A DNA stretch of 64,000 bases from Pseudomonas migulae NBRC 103157 (GCF_002091715.1 NZ_BDAG01000024.1:39982-103981), one strand, 5' to 3'; positions 8,545-18,004 are shown, counted from the first letter of the stretch. Notes: a model not told the origin generated them from the sequence alone. Numbers and translations: made by a program.

Positions 8545-9819
8545 ATGAAGCGCAAGACGATCATCGGTGCCGTTCTGGCAATCGGCGTCGTGGGGATAGG
8601 GTTTGCATTCTGGATGATGTGGAGGCCGGAAATTCCCGTAGCCAGTCAGCATCAGAATGCTGGCCGCGAATCCCTGGACAGGGGCCGACGCGTTGTCGAA
8701 GCGGGAGACTGCGCGGTCTGCCACACCCGGCCAGGCGGCGCTTACATGGCGGGCGGTTTGCCGCTGGTAACGCCCTTCGGAACACTCTTCACCACCAACA
8801 TCACACCGGACCGGGAAACCGGTATCGGTGAATGGTCGCTGGACGCCTTTGAGCGGGCCATGCGTGAAGGCATCGCGCGCGATGGCCATTTTCTCTATCC
8901 GGCCTTCCCCTATGTGCATTACCGCAAGATGAGCGACGCCGATATCGCGGATGCCTACGCCTTCCTGATGAGCGTGGACCCGGTCAAATACACCGCGCCG
9001 GAAAACCACATTATTTTCCCGATGAACTTCCGGCCGCTGGTGTCTTTCTGGAACCTGTTGTTCCTGCACGGGGAGCCGCTGGAACCACTGCCCGAGCGGT
9101 CAGCGCTCTGGAACCGTGGACGCTATCTGGTCGAAGGCGCCGGGCACTGCTCATCCTGCCATTCACCCCTGAATTTGATTGGCGGGGAGAAAAGCAGCGA
9201 GCTATTCAACGGGGGTGTCGTCGATGGCTGGACGGCCCCTGCCCTGCGAGGAATGGCAATGGCGGAACATCCCTGGAATGAAGCCCAGTTGGTCGCCTAT
9301 CTGACGGGCGAGGTTGCCCAAGGACACGGCGCAGCGGCGGGCCCGATGTTGCCGGTCAGCCTGAGCATCGCGCAGATGCCAACGGAAGATGCCCATGCCA
9401 TTGCGCAGTACATTCTTGACCTCGAAAAAACCTCTTCAGCAGTGACATTGCCGCCCTGCGCCTCGACGGCCAAGCCCGGTGCCAAGGCGCTATCGGGCGC
9501 CTCATTGTTCGACGGCGCCTGTGCAAGCTGCCACGGCAGCGCCGCACCGATGCGCGTCATTGAAGCAAGGCCGGCGCTGGCAAACACCTCGGCAGTGACG
9601 GCCGACTCGCCACGCAATTTGATCCAGACAATCCTGCAGGGTATTCCGATGTCCACCGCTGCGCCGAGCCATTACATGCCTTCTTTCGCCCATAGCCTGG
9701 ACGATGCCCAGTTGGCCGCGCTTGCCGAGTACTTGCGCAACGAGAGCTGCGCGACCAGACCCTGGAAGGACCTGGAGAAAACCATCAAGAGCATTCGGGC
9801 ACAGGAGCAGCAACCGTGA
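8545..9819 (+). CDS. Tri-heme cytochrome c subunit of a periplasmic dehydrogenase
   Basis: 424 residues with an N-terminal membrane anchor (about 5-25) and three c-type heme sites: CAVCH (56-60), CSSCH (202-206) and CASCH (326-330). Length and heme spacing match the cytochrome subunits of membrane-bound alcohol, gluconate and aldehyde dehydrogenases. It starts after a strong AGGAGAGG site. The next gene begins at GTG 9816, overlapping its stop by four bases, so translation is coupled to the Fe-S and Mo subunits. Inferred role: carry electrons from the molybdenum subunit to the quinone pool or terminal oxidase in the periplasm. Confidence 0.9.
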   Translation: MKRKTIIGAVLAIGVVGIGFAFWMMWRPEIPVASQHQNAGRESLDRGRRVVEAGDCAVCHTRPGGAYMAGGLPLVTPFGTLFTTNITPDRETGIGEWSLDAFERAMREGIARDGHFLYPAFPYVHYRKMSDADIADAYAFLMSVDPVKYTAPENHIIFPMNFRPLVSFWNLLFLHGEPLEPLPERSALWNRGRYLVEGAGHCSSCHSPLNLIGGEKSSELFNGGVVDGWTAPALRGMAMAEHPWNEAQLVAYLTGEVAQGHGAAAGPMLPVSLSIAQMPTEDAHAIAQYILDLEKTSSAVTLPPCASTAKPGAKALSGASLFDGACASCHGSAAPMRVIEARPALANTSAVTADSPRNLIQTILQGIPMSTAAPSHYMPSFAHSLDDAQLAALAEYLRNESCATRPWKDLEKTIKSIRAQEQQP

Positions 9820-10280
9820 TCACACTCGACATCAACGGCAAGACTCATGAACTGGACATCCCGGAGGACATGCCGTTGCTGTATGCCTTGCGCAACCAGG
9901 TGGGACTCAATGGCGCCAAATACGGCTGCGGTCTGGGTCAATGCGGCGCCTGCACTGTGTTAGTGAACGACAAACCGGTTTTTTCCTGCCTGACGCCGTG
10001 CGGCGCGCTGGCGGGCAAATCCGTGCGTACCGTGGAGAGCCTGGGCAGCGCAGAGCAACCGGGACCGCTGCAAAAAGCGTTTATCGATGTCCAGGCGGCC
10101 CAGTGCGGTTATTGCATCGCGGGAATGATCGTACGGGCACAGGCGCTGCTGGAGGCCAACCCTCAGCCGGACGATGAAACGATCCGTCGCCACATGGCGC
10201 CCAACTTGTGCCGTTGCGGTACCCATGTGCGGATCCTCGCCGCGATCAAGTCGGTCATCGCGCAGGGAGCCAAGGGATGA
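9816..10280 (+). CDS. [2Fe-2S] subunit of molybdenum hydroxylase (IorA/CoxS type)
   Basis: 154 residues, standard for the small subunit of xanthine-dehydrogenase-family enzymes. The N-terminal plant-ferredoxin cluster uses C38, C43, C46 (CGLGQCGAC) and C58; the C-terminal helical cluster uses CGYC and CRCG. It passes electrons between the Mo cofactor and the cytochrome. It has a GTG start inside the end of the cytochrome gene and overlaps the next start as ATGA at 10277-10280, showing tight coupling of all three genes. No signal peptide, as usual for subunits co-exported with the Tat-targeted large subunit. Confidence 0.93.
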   Translation: MITLDINGKTHELDIPEDMPLLYALRNQVGLNGAKYGCGLGQCGACTVLVNDKPVFSCLTPCGALAGKSVRTVESLGSAEQPGPLQKAFIDVQAAQCGYCIAGMIVRAQALLEANPQPDDETIRRHMAPNLCRCGTHVRILAAIKSVIAQGAKG

Positions 10281-12532
10281 AAACCTCACCGAAAGACGTC
10301 AATCTGAGCCGCCGTGCCTTCGTGATAAACGGCGCATTGGTGATGGGCTTCGCGATGCTTCCCGGTATTCCGCGCGCCTTCGCTGACACCGAAGTGGATA
10401 CCTTGGGCACCGAAATCCTGGCGCCTGATCTGCCGGGCAGTCTGCGGGCCACGCCCTATCTCGACGCCTGGATCCGCATCGATGCGAAAGACGGCATCAC
10501 CGTCTACACCGGCAAAGTGGAGCTGGGCACCGGCGTCAAAACTGCGCTGTTGCAGATCGCCGCCGAACGCCTGGAAGTGCCGCCAGGCCTTATCCGTTTT
10601 CTCACCGCCGACACCGCGCTGACACCCAATGAAGGTTACACCGCGGGCAGCCATACGATGGTCGACAGCGGCACTGCGCTTTTCAACGCCGCGGCCCAGG
10701 TGCGTCAACTTTTACTCGAATCTGCGGCACGGCAATGGCAGCAGAAAATCGACAGCCTGAGCACGCGAGACGCCGTCATCTACGATGCGCAAGGCCGCAG
10801 CATGACCTACGCACAAGCGGTTGTCGGGGTTCAACTGCATCGCTTCGCATCGGCCAGTTCCCCCTTCAAGCCAGCCAGCACATTCACCCTGATCGGCACA
10901 TCATTGCCTCGACTGGACATTCCAGCCAAGGTCAGCGGCGGTGCGGCCTATGTGCAGGACATGCGTCTGCCCGGAATGCTGCATGCGCGAGTGATACGTC
11001 CACCTCGGCGCGGCAGTCAGTTACTGGACATCGACGAGACCGCCCTCAGGAAACTCCCCGGTGTGGTGAAACTGGTCCGCAACGGCAGTTACCTAGCCGT
11101 GGTCGCCACCGATGAATGGATGGCGATCAAAGCCATGCGCGAGGGCTATGCCACTGCCCGCTGGACAGAAGGTAATCCGCTACCCGACTCGACACACATC
11201 CATCAACTGCTCACCGAGTTACCGGCGCGGCGCTACCCGGTGAGCGCCAAGGGCAACATCGCGCAACCTGCGCCACGCGCCTACAAAGCACGGGTGACCA
11301 AGCAATACCTCATGCACGGTTCTATCGGGCCGTCCTGCGCAGTGGCTCGATTCCATGAAGGAACACTGACCGTCTGGACCCACACTCAAGGCGTCTATCC
11401 TCTGCGCATGGGCATCGCCGAGATGGTCGGCCTGCCAGTGGCCCAGGTGCGTTGCATCCACACCGAAGGCTCCGGTTGCTATGGCCACAATGGCGCGGAT
11501 GACGCGGCAGCCGATGCCGCGCTGATCGCCATGGCCACACCGGGCAAACCGATACGGGTGCAATGGATGCGCGAACAGGAAAATCTCTGGGAACCCTACA
11601 GCTCGGCGATGCTTGCCGAAGTGGAAGCGGGACTGGACAGCAGCGGGCGCCTTCGTGACTGGACATACGAGCTCTGGAGTACGCCGCACAACGAACGCAT
11701 CGTCAATGCCGGGCGCCTGTTGCCTGCCTGGCTATTAGCAAGCCCCTTCACCCCTGCCCCTTCGATCCCGATCGCCCAACCCGAAGGCGACGGTGACCGT
11801 AACGCGGTTCCGTTGTATGAGATACCCAACCTTAAGGTCGATCTGAACTTCGTACTGACCATGCCCTTCAGGACCTCGGCCATGCGTTCGCTCGGTGCCC
11901 ATATCAACGTGTTCGCCATCGAGAGCACCGTCGATGAACTGGCGGCGCAGGCCAGCGTGGATCCGGTGCAGTTTCGCCTGAGTCACTTGATCGATCCGCG
12001 TGCTCGGGCGGTGATGGAGCGCGTGGCCCGTGAGTTCCGCTGGCCGCAAAAAGCAACCGGCCCCGGCAGCGGGATCGGCTTCGCCTTCGCCCGCTATAAA
12101 AACATCATGGGCTACTGCGCAATCGCCGTGCAGGTGCATGTGCAGCGCCAGACCGGGCAGGTCACGATTGATCGAGTGGTTGCTGCCGTCGATGTGGGGC
12201 AAATCGTCAGCCCCGACGGGCTGCTCAATCAAATCCAGGGTGGCATCGTGCAGTCCGCCAGCTGGACGCTCTATGAACGAATCCTCTATGACGCCAGTGG
12301 CATGCACAGCTTCGACTGGAGCGGCTATCCGATCATGCGTTTTCCCGAGTTGCCGCAACAGGTCGAGGTCCACATGATCGATCAGCCGGACCAGCCTTTT
12401 CTCGGTGCAGCGGAAATCGTCCAGGGCCCCATGGCTGCGGCGCTGGGCAATGCCATCAGCGATGCCACCGGCAAGCGTTTGCTGGACCTGCCGCTCGCGC
12501 GACGGGGCTGGCAGGATGCGCTGGGATCGTGA
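10277..12532 (+). CDS. Molybdopterin-binding subunit, isoquinoline 1-oxidoreductase / aldehyde dehydrogenase type
   Basis: 751 residues from ATG 10277, chosen because it makes the ATGA overlap and leaves a Tat signal (SRRAFVINGALVMG) at the N-terminus; the upstream start at 10208 lies within the previous gene. Large Mo subunit in the IorB branch: the cofactor loop has the IorB-like GCYGHNGADDAA around residue 400, and the catalytic glutamate is kept in GAAEIVQGPMAAALGNAI near the C-terminus. The family hydroxylates N-heteroaromatics such as isoquinoline or nicotinate, or oxidises aldehydes, using water as oxygen donor. With its Fe-S and tri-heme partners it forms a periplasmic complex. The true substrate cannot be read from the sequence. 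Confidence 0.88.
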   Translation: MKTSPKDVNLSRRAFVINGALVMGFAMLPGIPRAFADTEVDTLGTEILAPDLPGSLRATPYLDAWIRIDAKDGITVYTGKVELGTGVKTALLQIAAERLEVPPGLIRFLTADTALTPNEGYTAGSHTMVDSGTALFNAAAQVRQLLLESAARQWQQKIDSLSTRDAVIYDAQGRSMTYAQAVVGVQLHRFASASSPFKPASTFTLIGTSLPRLDIPAKVSGGAAYVQDMRLPGMLHARVIRPPRRGSQLLDIDETALRKLPGVVKLVRNGSYLAVVATDEWMAIKAMREGYATARWTEGNPLPDSTHIHQLLTELPARRYPVSAKGNIAQPAPRAYKARVTKQYLMHGSIGPSCAVARFHEGTLTVWTHTQGVYPLRMGIAEMVGLPVAQVRCIHTEGSGCYGHNGADDAAADAALIAMATPGKPIRVQWMREQENLWEPYSSAMLAEVEAGLDSSGRLRDWTYELWSTPHNERIVNAGRLLPAWLLASPFTPAPSIPIAQPEGDGDRNAVPLYEIPNLKVDLNFVLTMPFRTSAMRSLGAHINVFAIESTVDELAAQASVDPVQFRLSHLIDPRARAVMERVAREFRWPQKATGPGSGIGFAFARYKNIMGYCAIAVQVHVQRQTGQVTIDRVVAAVDVGQIVSPDGLLNQIQGGIVQSASWTLYERILYDASGMHSFDWSGYPIMRFPELPQQVEVHMIDQPDQPFLGAAEIVQGPMAAALGNAISDATGKRLLDLPLARRGWQDALGS

Positions 12533-12556
12533 TCGATCCGGATTCAGAATAAAAAA

Positions 12557-12585
12557 AGGGCGGTGAAGGATCACTTCACCGCCCT
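12557..12585 (-). terminator. Intrinsic terminator between convergent operons
   Basis: Perfect 12-bp stem (AGGGCGGTGAAG with its complement) around a 5-base loop. The run of seven A on its left is a U-tract for leftward transcripts, so it mainly ends the porin transcript, although it also lies 24 bases after the molybdenum-subunit stop and could act on both. Confidence 0.8.
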
Positions 12586-12764
12586 ACCCCAATCAAGGGA
12601 AATGTTGCTCTTCTATAAAACACGCCGTTGGAAGAGAACGACATGTACACGCAACACTCGCTAAAGTGCTGCCTGTCAGTTACAGCGGCCAGCCAGGAAC
12701 AGCACTGACCACTCTTTGCACTACGAACTATTGCTTCCGCGAAGCGAATCCTGCCGTTTAAAAA

Positions 12765-14102
12765 TCAAAACAACGCCAATTGGTAATTTATGATCAGACG
12801 GTTCTCATCTTGCTGACGGGCATTCGGGATATTGTTTCGCACCATTGCATTTTTCCACATGACCCCCAAACCCTTTAAGGGGCCTGATTGCACGACGTAG
12901 GCCAGCGTAATATCACGTTCCCATTCACTGGAATTGCTGGAGGCGACAGTATCGATACCGTCACCTTTAACGTACACAACCCCCGCCGTCGCACCTGGCA
13001 AGCCGAGTTTTGCAAAGTCATAAGAGTAACGGGCTTGCCATGACTTCTCGCCGGCACGAACGAACTTCTGAACCTGCATCTCGGTGATGGTATAGGTGGT
13101 CGGGCCATCGCCTTGGTTCAAATAGGGAAAGTCACTTTCCCCATCGCTGACTTCATAGCCTGCGCCAAAGGTGTGACCGGCAACCGCATAGGTCAATAAT
13201 CCACTGTACAGATCATTGTCGACTTTGCCCTTTAACGTATTACCGCCGTAGTAGCCTGTCGTGAAATACGCAGGGTCATGGCCGTTTGCGCCATCATCCT
13301 TGCTATAGAAGTATCGAAAATCGCTGGTCAGCACGCCAGGGCCAATGGCCCAGTTGTGAATCAGTCCGAGAAAGTTTTGCTTATAAAAATCTTTGAGATT
13401 GCCGTAATAGTATTGAACGGTCAGATCTTTAGTCAGCTTGTAATCGCCACCAGCGTAGATGAATTTATTACTGAAACGGCCGGTGACAGCATTATTGGCA
13501 CCCGCGATGGACATGTTTTCATTGTTGCTGGAGTTACGGCCCTTCACCTCATCAATTTGCCCACCCACCAGGGTCAGATCTTTGATATCGGCCGAAGTGA
13601 TCTGGGTTCCTTGCCAGGTTTGCGGCAATAAACGTCCGTCATTGCTGAAGATCACCGGGAGTTTCGGGACCAGCGTTCCAAGCTTCAACTCGGTTTTGGA
13701 TATTTTCATTTTCCCGGTCAGCCCCAAGTTGGAAACATCGTCAACCGCATGATTGCCGTCGCTTGGAAACACAATGCCACCGTAGTTTGTGCCCGTCGGA
13801 TTGCCATGTTTGCCGGTGCTTGAGTCCAGCTTGACGCCCAACATGCCCAACGCATCCACACCGAAACCTACCGGCCCCGGGGTATATCCCGAGATGAATT
13901 CGAGCTGGAAGGCCTGGCCCCACTCCGCTTGATAACTCTGGTTGGCTGCTTTCTGCGCGGGCGTTGCCGAGTCACGGTAATCGCTATTGATATAGAAGTT
14001 ACGCAGTTTCAGCGCAGCTTTACTATCTTCGATGAAACCCGCCGCATGGGCTTGCTGCGCCAATACACACAGGGCCGCTGCTACAGTCAAAGTACACTTC
14101 AT
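12765..14102 (-). CDS. OprD-family outer-membrane porin
   Basis: 445 residues from ATG 14102, chosen because it has AAGGTG upstream and is followed at once by a signal peptide (MKCTLTVAAALCVLAQQAHA). The mature start GFIEDSKAALKLRNFYIN, the QAEWGQAFQLEF-type strand and the terminal strand LIINYQLALF, ending in Phe, are typical of OprD substrate-specific 18-strand porins. OprD homologs admit carboxylates, amino acids or aromatic acids. Its place beside actP/DUF485 and the aromatic redox genes suggests uptake of an organic acid used by these pathways. The 114-base gap upstream to actP is AT-rich and probably holds its promoter. Confidence 0.92.
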   Translation of the reverse strand: MKCTLTVAAALCVLAQQAHAAGFIEDSKAALKLRNFYINSDYRDSATPAQKAANQSYQAEWGQAFQLEFISGYTPGPVGFGVDALGMLGVKLDSSTGKHGNPTGTNYGGIVFPSDGNHAVDDVSNLGLTGKMKISKTELKLGTLVPKLPVIFSNDGRLLPQTWQGTQITSADIKDLTLVGGQIDEVKGRNSSNNENMSIAGANNAVTGRFSNKFIYAGGDYKLTKDLTVQYYYGNLKDFYKQNFLGLIHNWAIGPGVLTSDFRYFYSKDDGANGHDPAYFTTGYYGGNTLKGKVDNDLYSGLLTYAVAGHTFGAGYEVSDGESDFPYLNQGDGPTTYTITEMQVQKFVRAGEKSWQARYSYDFAKLGLPGATAGVVYVKGDGIDTVASSNSSEWERDITLAYVVQSGPLKGLGVMWKNAMVRNNIPNARQQDENRLIINYQLALF

Positions 14103-14216
14103 TATTCGCACCTTATTATTGTTGTATAAACTACTCAGCGACTTTTCAGGCGTAGCTATCCACATGAGCTGCACGTTCATGCAGCCATTATTTAATGTGA
14201 ACAGTAATAACCCGAA

Positions 14217-15872
14217 TTAATCAGCTTTCAGCTGCGCCGACCATGTTGCCGGTGTACCCAGTTCAGAATCCACCAACTGGTTTTCGAATCGATTGCGTTC
14301 ATCTACTGCACTGGCGGAACGATCAGTAATGGAGAACCAGAAAATACCGATAAATGCGACGGCCATTGAGAACAGGGCCGGGTATTCATACGGGAACCAG
14401 GCTTGCTGATGATGCAGGATCTTGACCCAAACAGTCGGGCTGAGAATGCACAGGGTGATTGCCGATACCAGCCCCAGCGAACCGCCAATCACGGCGCCGC
14501 GTGTCGTCAAGCCCTTCCAGTAAATCGACAACAGCAGCACTGGGAAATTGGAACTTGCGGCGATGGAGAACGTAAGGCTCACAATAAAGGCGATATTCTG
14601 TTTTTCAAAAGCAATCGCCAGGAGAATCGACAACACGCCCAAAACGATGGTTGTAACGCGCGAGACGCGCATTTCTTCACGGTCGCTCGCGGTGCCCCGG
14701 CGAAAGGCATGTGCATACAGATCATGAGAAACCGCGGAAGAACCGGCAAGGGTTAACCCCGCCACCACTGCCAATATCGTCGAGAACGATACCGCACACA
14801 TGAACCCGAGGAAGACATTACCGCCGACGTTGTGTGCGAGGTGAATCGCAACCATGTTCACGCCGCCCAATATTCCGCCTGATGCATCGTGATAGGCGGG
14901 ATTGCTGGCAACCAGGGCGATGGTGCCGAAACCAATAATGACGATCAGTGCGTACCCTATGCCGACAAGACCGGTGGCATAGAGAATACTTTGGCGCGCG
15001 GCCTTGACGTTACCGACAGTGAAGAACCGCATGAGAATGTGTGGAAGGCCTGCCGTGCCGAAGACTAATGCCAACCCCAGGGAAATGGCAGACACCGGGT
15101 CGGTAATCAGACCTCCCGGGCTCATGATTGCTACATGGGAGGGATGAACCTGGGTCGCTTGAGTGAACAACTGATTCAGGCTGAATCCGAATTCGGACAA
15201 CACCATGAACGCCATGAAGACACAGCCGGTCAACAGCAAGACAGCTTTGATAATCTGAATCCAGGTGGTTGCCAGCATCCCCCCAAAGAAAACATAGATA
15301 ACCATCAGTGTACCCACGAGAAGTACTGCCGCGGTGTAATCGAAGCCGAACAGCAACTCCACCAGTTTTCCAGCGCCTACCAACTGGGACACCAGGTAAA
15401 GCAACACGATGACGATCGAACTGGACGCCGCAAACGCTCGTATGGGTCGTTGTTGCAGCCGATAGGACAATACGTCCGCCAAGGTGTAGCGACCGAGGTT
15501 TCGCAATGGCTCCGCAATCAGGAACAGAATGATCGGCCAGCTTGCAAGAAAGCCGATCGAGTAAATCAGCCCATCAAATCCGCTGGTAAAAACCAGTGCG
15601 GAAATGCCCAGCAAAGACGCCGCGGACATATAGTCTCCGGCGATGGCCCAACCGTTCTGGAAACCGGTAATTTTTCCGCCTGCTGCATAGTGATCGGCAA
15701 CGCTATTGTTTTTACGTGCCGCCCATCGTGTGACAAACAGAGTGAAAATAACGAACGCTAAAAACATGCCGATCGCAATAGGGTTGTGCTGGTGCGCTGC
15801 GGCAGGAACGTCGGCCGCGTACACCGCTACCGAAGCAAGGATGGCTGAACTTGCAATGAGTAGACGCTTCAT
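14217..15872 (-). CDS. actP: Sodium:solute symporter, ActP-like cation/acetate symporter
   Basis: 551 residues with an N-terminal signal-like segment (about 1-20) and about 13 membrane helices, as in E. coli ActP. The core SSF motif region, with GWAIAGDYMSAASLLGISAL in the second helix, is intact. The family takes up acetate, glycolate or other short monocarboxylates with Na+ or H+. Its start overlaps the stop of the DUF485 gene by four bases, the standard yjcH-actP pairing. Because this copy is in an operon with a FAD hydroxylase and VOC protein rather than acs, its natural substrate may be a pathway acid instead of acetate. Confidence 0.88.
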   Translation of the reverse strand: MKRLLIASSAILASVAVYAADVPAAAHQHNPIAIGMFLAFVIFTLFVTRWAARKNNSVADHYAAGGKITGFQNGWAIAGDYMSAASLLGISALVFTSGFDGLIYSIGFLASWPIILFLIAEPLRNLGRYTLADVLSYRLQQRPIRAFAASSSIVIVLLYLVSQLVGAGKLVELLFGFDYTAAVLLVGTLMVIYVFFGGMLATTWIQIIKAVLLLTGCVFMAFMVLSEFGFSLNQLFTQATQVHPSHVAIMSPGGLITDPVSAISLGLALVFGTAGLPHILMRFFTVGNVKAARQSILYATGLVGIGYALIVIIGFGTIALVASNPAYHDASGGILGGVNMVAIHLAHNVGGNVFLGFMCAVSFSTILAVVAGLTLAGSSAVSHDLYAHAFRRGTASDREEMRVSRVTTIVLGVLSILLAIAFEKQNIAFIVSLTFSIAASSNFPVLLLSIYWKGLTTRGAVIGGSLGLVSAITLCILSPTVWVKILHHQQAWFPYEYPALFSMAVAFIGIFWFSITDRSASAVDERNRFENQLVDSELGTPATWSAQLKAD

Positions 15873-16231
15873 TTGTTGAAGCTCCTGATGATTGTTTTTA
15901 TTTTGGGGTCGTAGCAGGTGTTAGTGCGCCATACGTAGACAGCAACAAGAAGAATCGTGAAGGCGAGCATTCCAAAGCCAATGGGCACGCCCCACGTCAT
16001 CGGTTGACCTTCGATGATAGGTGTACCCAGACGGGCAGGTATAAAGGCCAGAGAAAGAATAAAGCCGAAATAAACCGCCAACATAAGAGCGGTCATACTC
16101 CACGAAAATAGTCGTCGCTGTTTTACCAAAGCACGAAACTGCGGGTTTTCGAGAATCGGGTTTTGAACAGTGTCATCAACCTGATTAGCGGACATGGCCG
16201 GGCCACCGTCTCGCGGATATGCATGTTCCAT
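15869..16231 (-). CDS. DUF485 membrane protein (YjcH family)
   Basis: 120 residues from ATG 16231, with AGGAG six bases upstream; the TTG five codons earlier lies over that site and is rejected. Two transmembrane helices (about 50-72 and 85-107) follow a polar N-terminus, and the segment NPQFRALVKQRRLFSW is typical of DUF485. These proteins are encoded with ActP-type symporters and are thought to support them. It overlaps actP by four bases and follows the FAD hydroxylase gene by 31 bases, so it belongs to the TetR-controlled operon. Confidence 0.88.
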   Translation of the reverse strand: MEHAYPRDGGPAMSANQVDDTVQNPILENPQFRALVKQRRLFSWSMTALMLAVYFGFILSLAFIPARLGTPIIEGQPMTWGVPIGFGMLAFTILLVAVYVWRTNTCYDPKIKTIIRSFNK

Positions 16232-16262
16232 GGTGATCTCCTGCAAAGGGCGTGTGGCTGAA

Positions 16263-17483
16263 TTAAAACTTCACCGGCACTGCGGTCTCACGCATCACGG
16301 CTTCCGGAGTTCGATATAACTCAGCCATTTCGCGCTCTTCTTCACTTTTCAGTTGCGCCTGCATATAGGCACCAAGATGCCTCGCATGCTGAACAATCGA
16401 CGTCCCGAAACGACAGCGTCGCTCGCTGTAGTCCGCCAATGCCTCTTCAACCGTTGCATGTCGCGCAAGTGCTTCCACGATTGCCAACGCATCACCGGCG
16501 GCCTTGGTAACGCCCATCCCGCAATGGGGACGCGCCACGAATGCCGCGTCGCCCAGCAAAGCGACACGTCCGAAATTCATCTTCGGTACTTCCAGGTCGT
16601 AAATCGGCTGGAACAATGGCTGCGCGGCTTTCTTTACGACTTCGGCAAACTGCGGCGCAAGCAATGTCTCTGCGCAGTTGTACATCGTGTCGAGCACATC
16701 ACGGCGTATCAGCGCCGGAGGAATTCCGCCTTCAAATTGTTTACCGGTTTCATCGCGCAGCAAATCGCGCAAATCGTCATCGTCGCTGGTGCGGTACCAC
16801 ACAAAGTTATAACGACGTTCACCAACAAGGGTGCTATTGGAGTGCCCGGCAACCGGATACCCCAGGATCTGCTCGTGCGGAGGCAAACAAAACGCGAATT
16901 TATCGAAAAGTGCTGCGTGGGCAGAATCAGACAGCGCACTTTCATCCACTAACCCGCGCCAGGCGATATAGCCGGCATATTGCAGGTGTACGTCAGGCAA
17001 GAAATGCTGGCGAATCGTCGAACGAAATCCATCGGCCGCAATAATGACGTCTGCCTGATGAGTCGTACCATCGGCCAACGTGACGCTGCCATGAGTTTCA
17101 GTACTTTCAACGGAGACGACGCTACCACCGCAGCGATACAGCGAGTCCGGAAATGCGGCGCGAAGAACCTGGTACATCTTCCCCCACGCGGTCAACGTCT
17201 GCGGGAGCGCGTTTTCCAGTACGACATCACCGTCCTGGGCCAGCGTGACGCGCGAACGCACATCGATGCCTACGGATGCATCGAGGGGAATTCCGGCTGC
17301 AGCCATCGCTTCGAACAATTCAGGGTGTGTAACGATGCCGGCGCCTCGTCCAGCGAGTTCATCCGGCACGCGTTCGAAGACTTCAACATCCCAACCTTTG
17401 CGCAACAGCATATTGGCTGCAAACAGACCACCGAGCGAGCCGCCCACGACAATAGCGCGGGGTTTGTTCAATGAATTGATCAT
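16263..17483 (-). CDS. FAD-dependent aromatic hydroxylase, 2,6-dihydroxypyridine-hydroxylase type (paralog)
   Basis: 406 residues. FAD-binding VVGGSLGGLFAANML (about 12-26), middle motif IAADGFRSTIR (about 150), and GD motif ALLGDAAFVARPHCGMGVTK (about 315-334). It is the same branch as the protein at 4305-5441 but with a longer C-terminus and the more usual HCGMG segment next to the flavin. It overlaps the VOC gene upstream by four bases (ATGA), implying coupled translation and consecutive action: hydroxylation followed by a metal-dependent ring cleavage or isomerisation. The substrate is unknown; hydroxypyridines, hydroxynicotinate-type acids and phenols are candidates. Confidence 0.85.
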   Translation of the reverse strand: MINSLNKPRAIVVGGSLGGLFAANMLLRKGWDVEVFERVPDELAGRGAGIVTHPELFEAMAAAGIPLDASVGIDVRSRVTLAQDGDVVLENALPQTLTAWGKMYQVLRAAFPDSLYRCGGSVVSVESTETHGSVTLADGTTHQADVIIAADGFRSTIRQHFLPDVHLQYAGYIAWRGLVDESALSDSAHAALFDKFAFCLPPHEQILGYPVAGHSNSTLVGERRYNFVWYRTSDDDDLRDLLRDETGKQFEGGIPPALIRRDVLDTMYNCAETLLAPQFAEVVKKAAQPLFQPIYDLEVPKMNFGRVALLGDAAFVARPHCGMGVTKAAGDALAIVEALARHATVEEALADYSERRCRFGTSIVQHARHLGAYMQAQLKSEEEREMAELYRTPEAVMRETAVPVKF

Positions 17484-17962
17484 GACCGGCCTCCCGCCGT
17501 CGCAGCCACATGGGCGGCGTAAGAACCCACTGCTTCAATCTCGGAGGCCGGGAAATTGAGCTCGATGGTGACGCCAGACGGATCTTCGATGAAGACCTGA
17601 TGCAGGCCGAGGCTCGGAACGGTGCGATCACGCCAGGCAATGCCCTCGGCCTTGAAGACGCGCCAGAACTCAACCAGCCCTGTTACCAGAAAAGCAATGT
17701 GGTCGACGGTGCCAGTGCCGCTCAGCGGGACTTCTTTGTCACCGAGGTACTTCTTCAGACCTTCGGGGTTGGAGGGATCAATGCCGATAATGTGGACCGT
17801 GCCAAAGTCCTCCTCATCCCCTCCCATGTACAACCAGACGCCAGGAAAATCGAACGGCGGCCGGTAGCCAGGCGTAAAACCGAGCACCCTTTCATAAAAT
17901 CGACTGGACTTCTCCAGGTCGAACGACCGAATCGAATAATGAGCGAGCTTCAGGACTTGCAT
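17480..17962 (-). CDS. VOC-family metalloprotein (glyoxalase/extradiol dioxygenase fold)
   Basis: 160 residues with two beta-alpha-beta-beta-beta modules. Likely metal ligands are present: His in LAHYSIRS near residue 8, His in VDHIAF near 85, and Glu in GVTIELN near 135. The family includes extradiol dioxygenases, glyoxalases, epimerases and resistance proteins. As the first gene of the TetR-controlled operon, overlapping the FAD hydroxylase gene, it probably processes that enzyme's product or a precursor. Its promoter region holds the 16-base palindrome at 17989-18004. Confidence 0.85.
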   Translation of the reverse strand: MQVLKLAHYSIRSFDLEKSSRFYERVLGFTPGYRPPFDFPGVWLYMGGDEEDFGTVHIIGIDPSNPEGLKKYLGDKEVPLSGTGTVDHIAFLVTGLVEFWRVFKAEGIAWRDRTVPSLGLHQVFIEDPSGVTIELNFPASEIEAVGSYAAHVAATAGGRS

Positions 17963-17988
17963 GGTACCTCCAACGTTTTTTGTATTTA

Positions 17989-18004
17989 TTTATCACTTGA
18001 TAAA
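17989..18004. promoter_or_regulatory. Candidate TetR operator
   Basis: Perfect inverted repeat TTTATCA-CT-TGATAAA, 27 bases upstream of the VOC gene start in AT-rich DNA, where it would cover the promoter or leader of the VOC-hydroxylase-DUF485-actP operon. The neighbouring gene encodes a TetR repressor. The rest of the 307-base gap (18005-18269) has no recognisable gene. Confidence 0.5.

Noticed and set aside
10208..10276. Upstream start for the molybdenum subunit
   Set aside because: Lies within the Fe-S gene; ATG 10277 gives the ATGA overlap and a Tat signal at the N-terminus.
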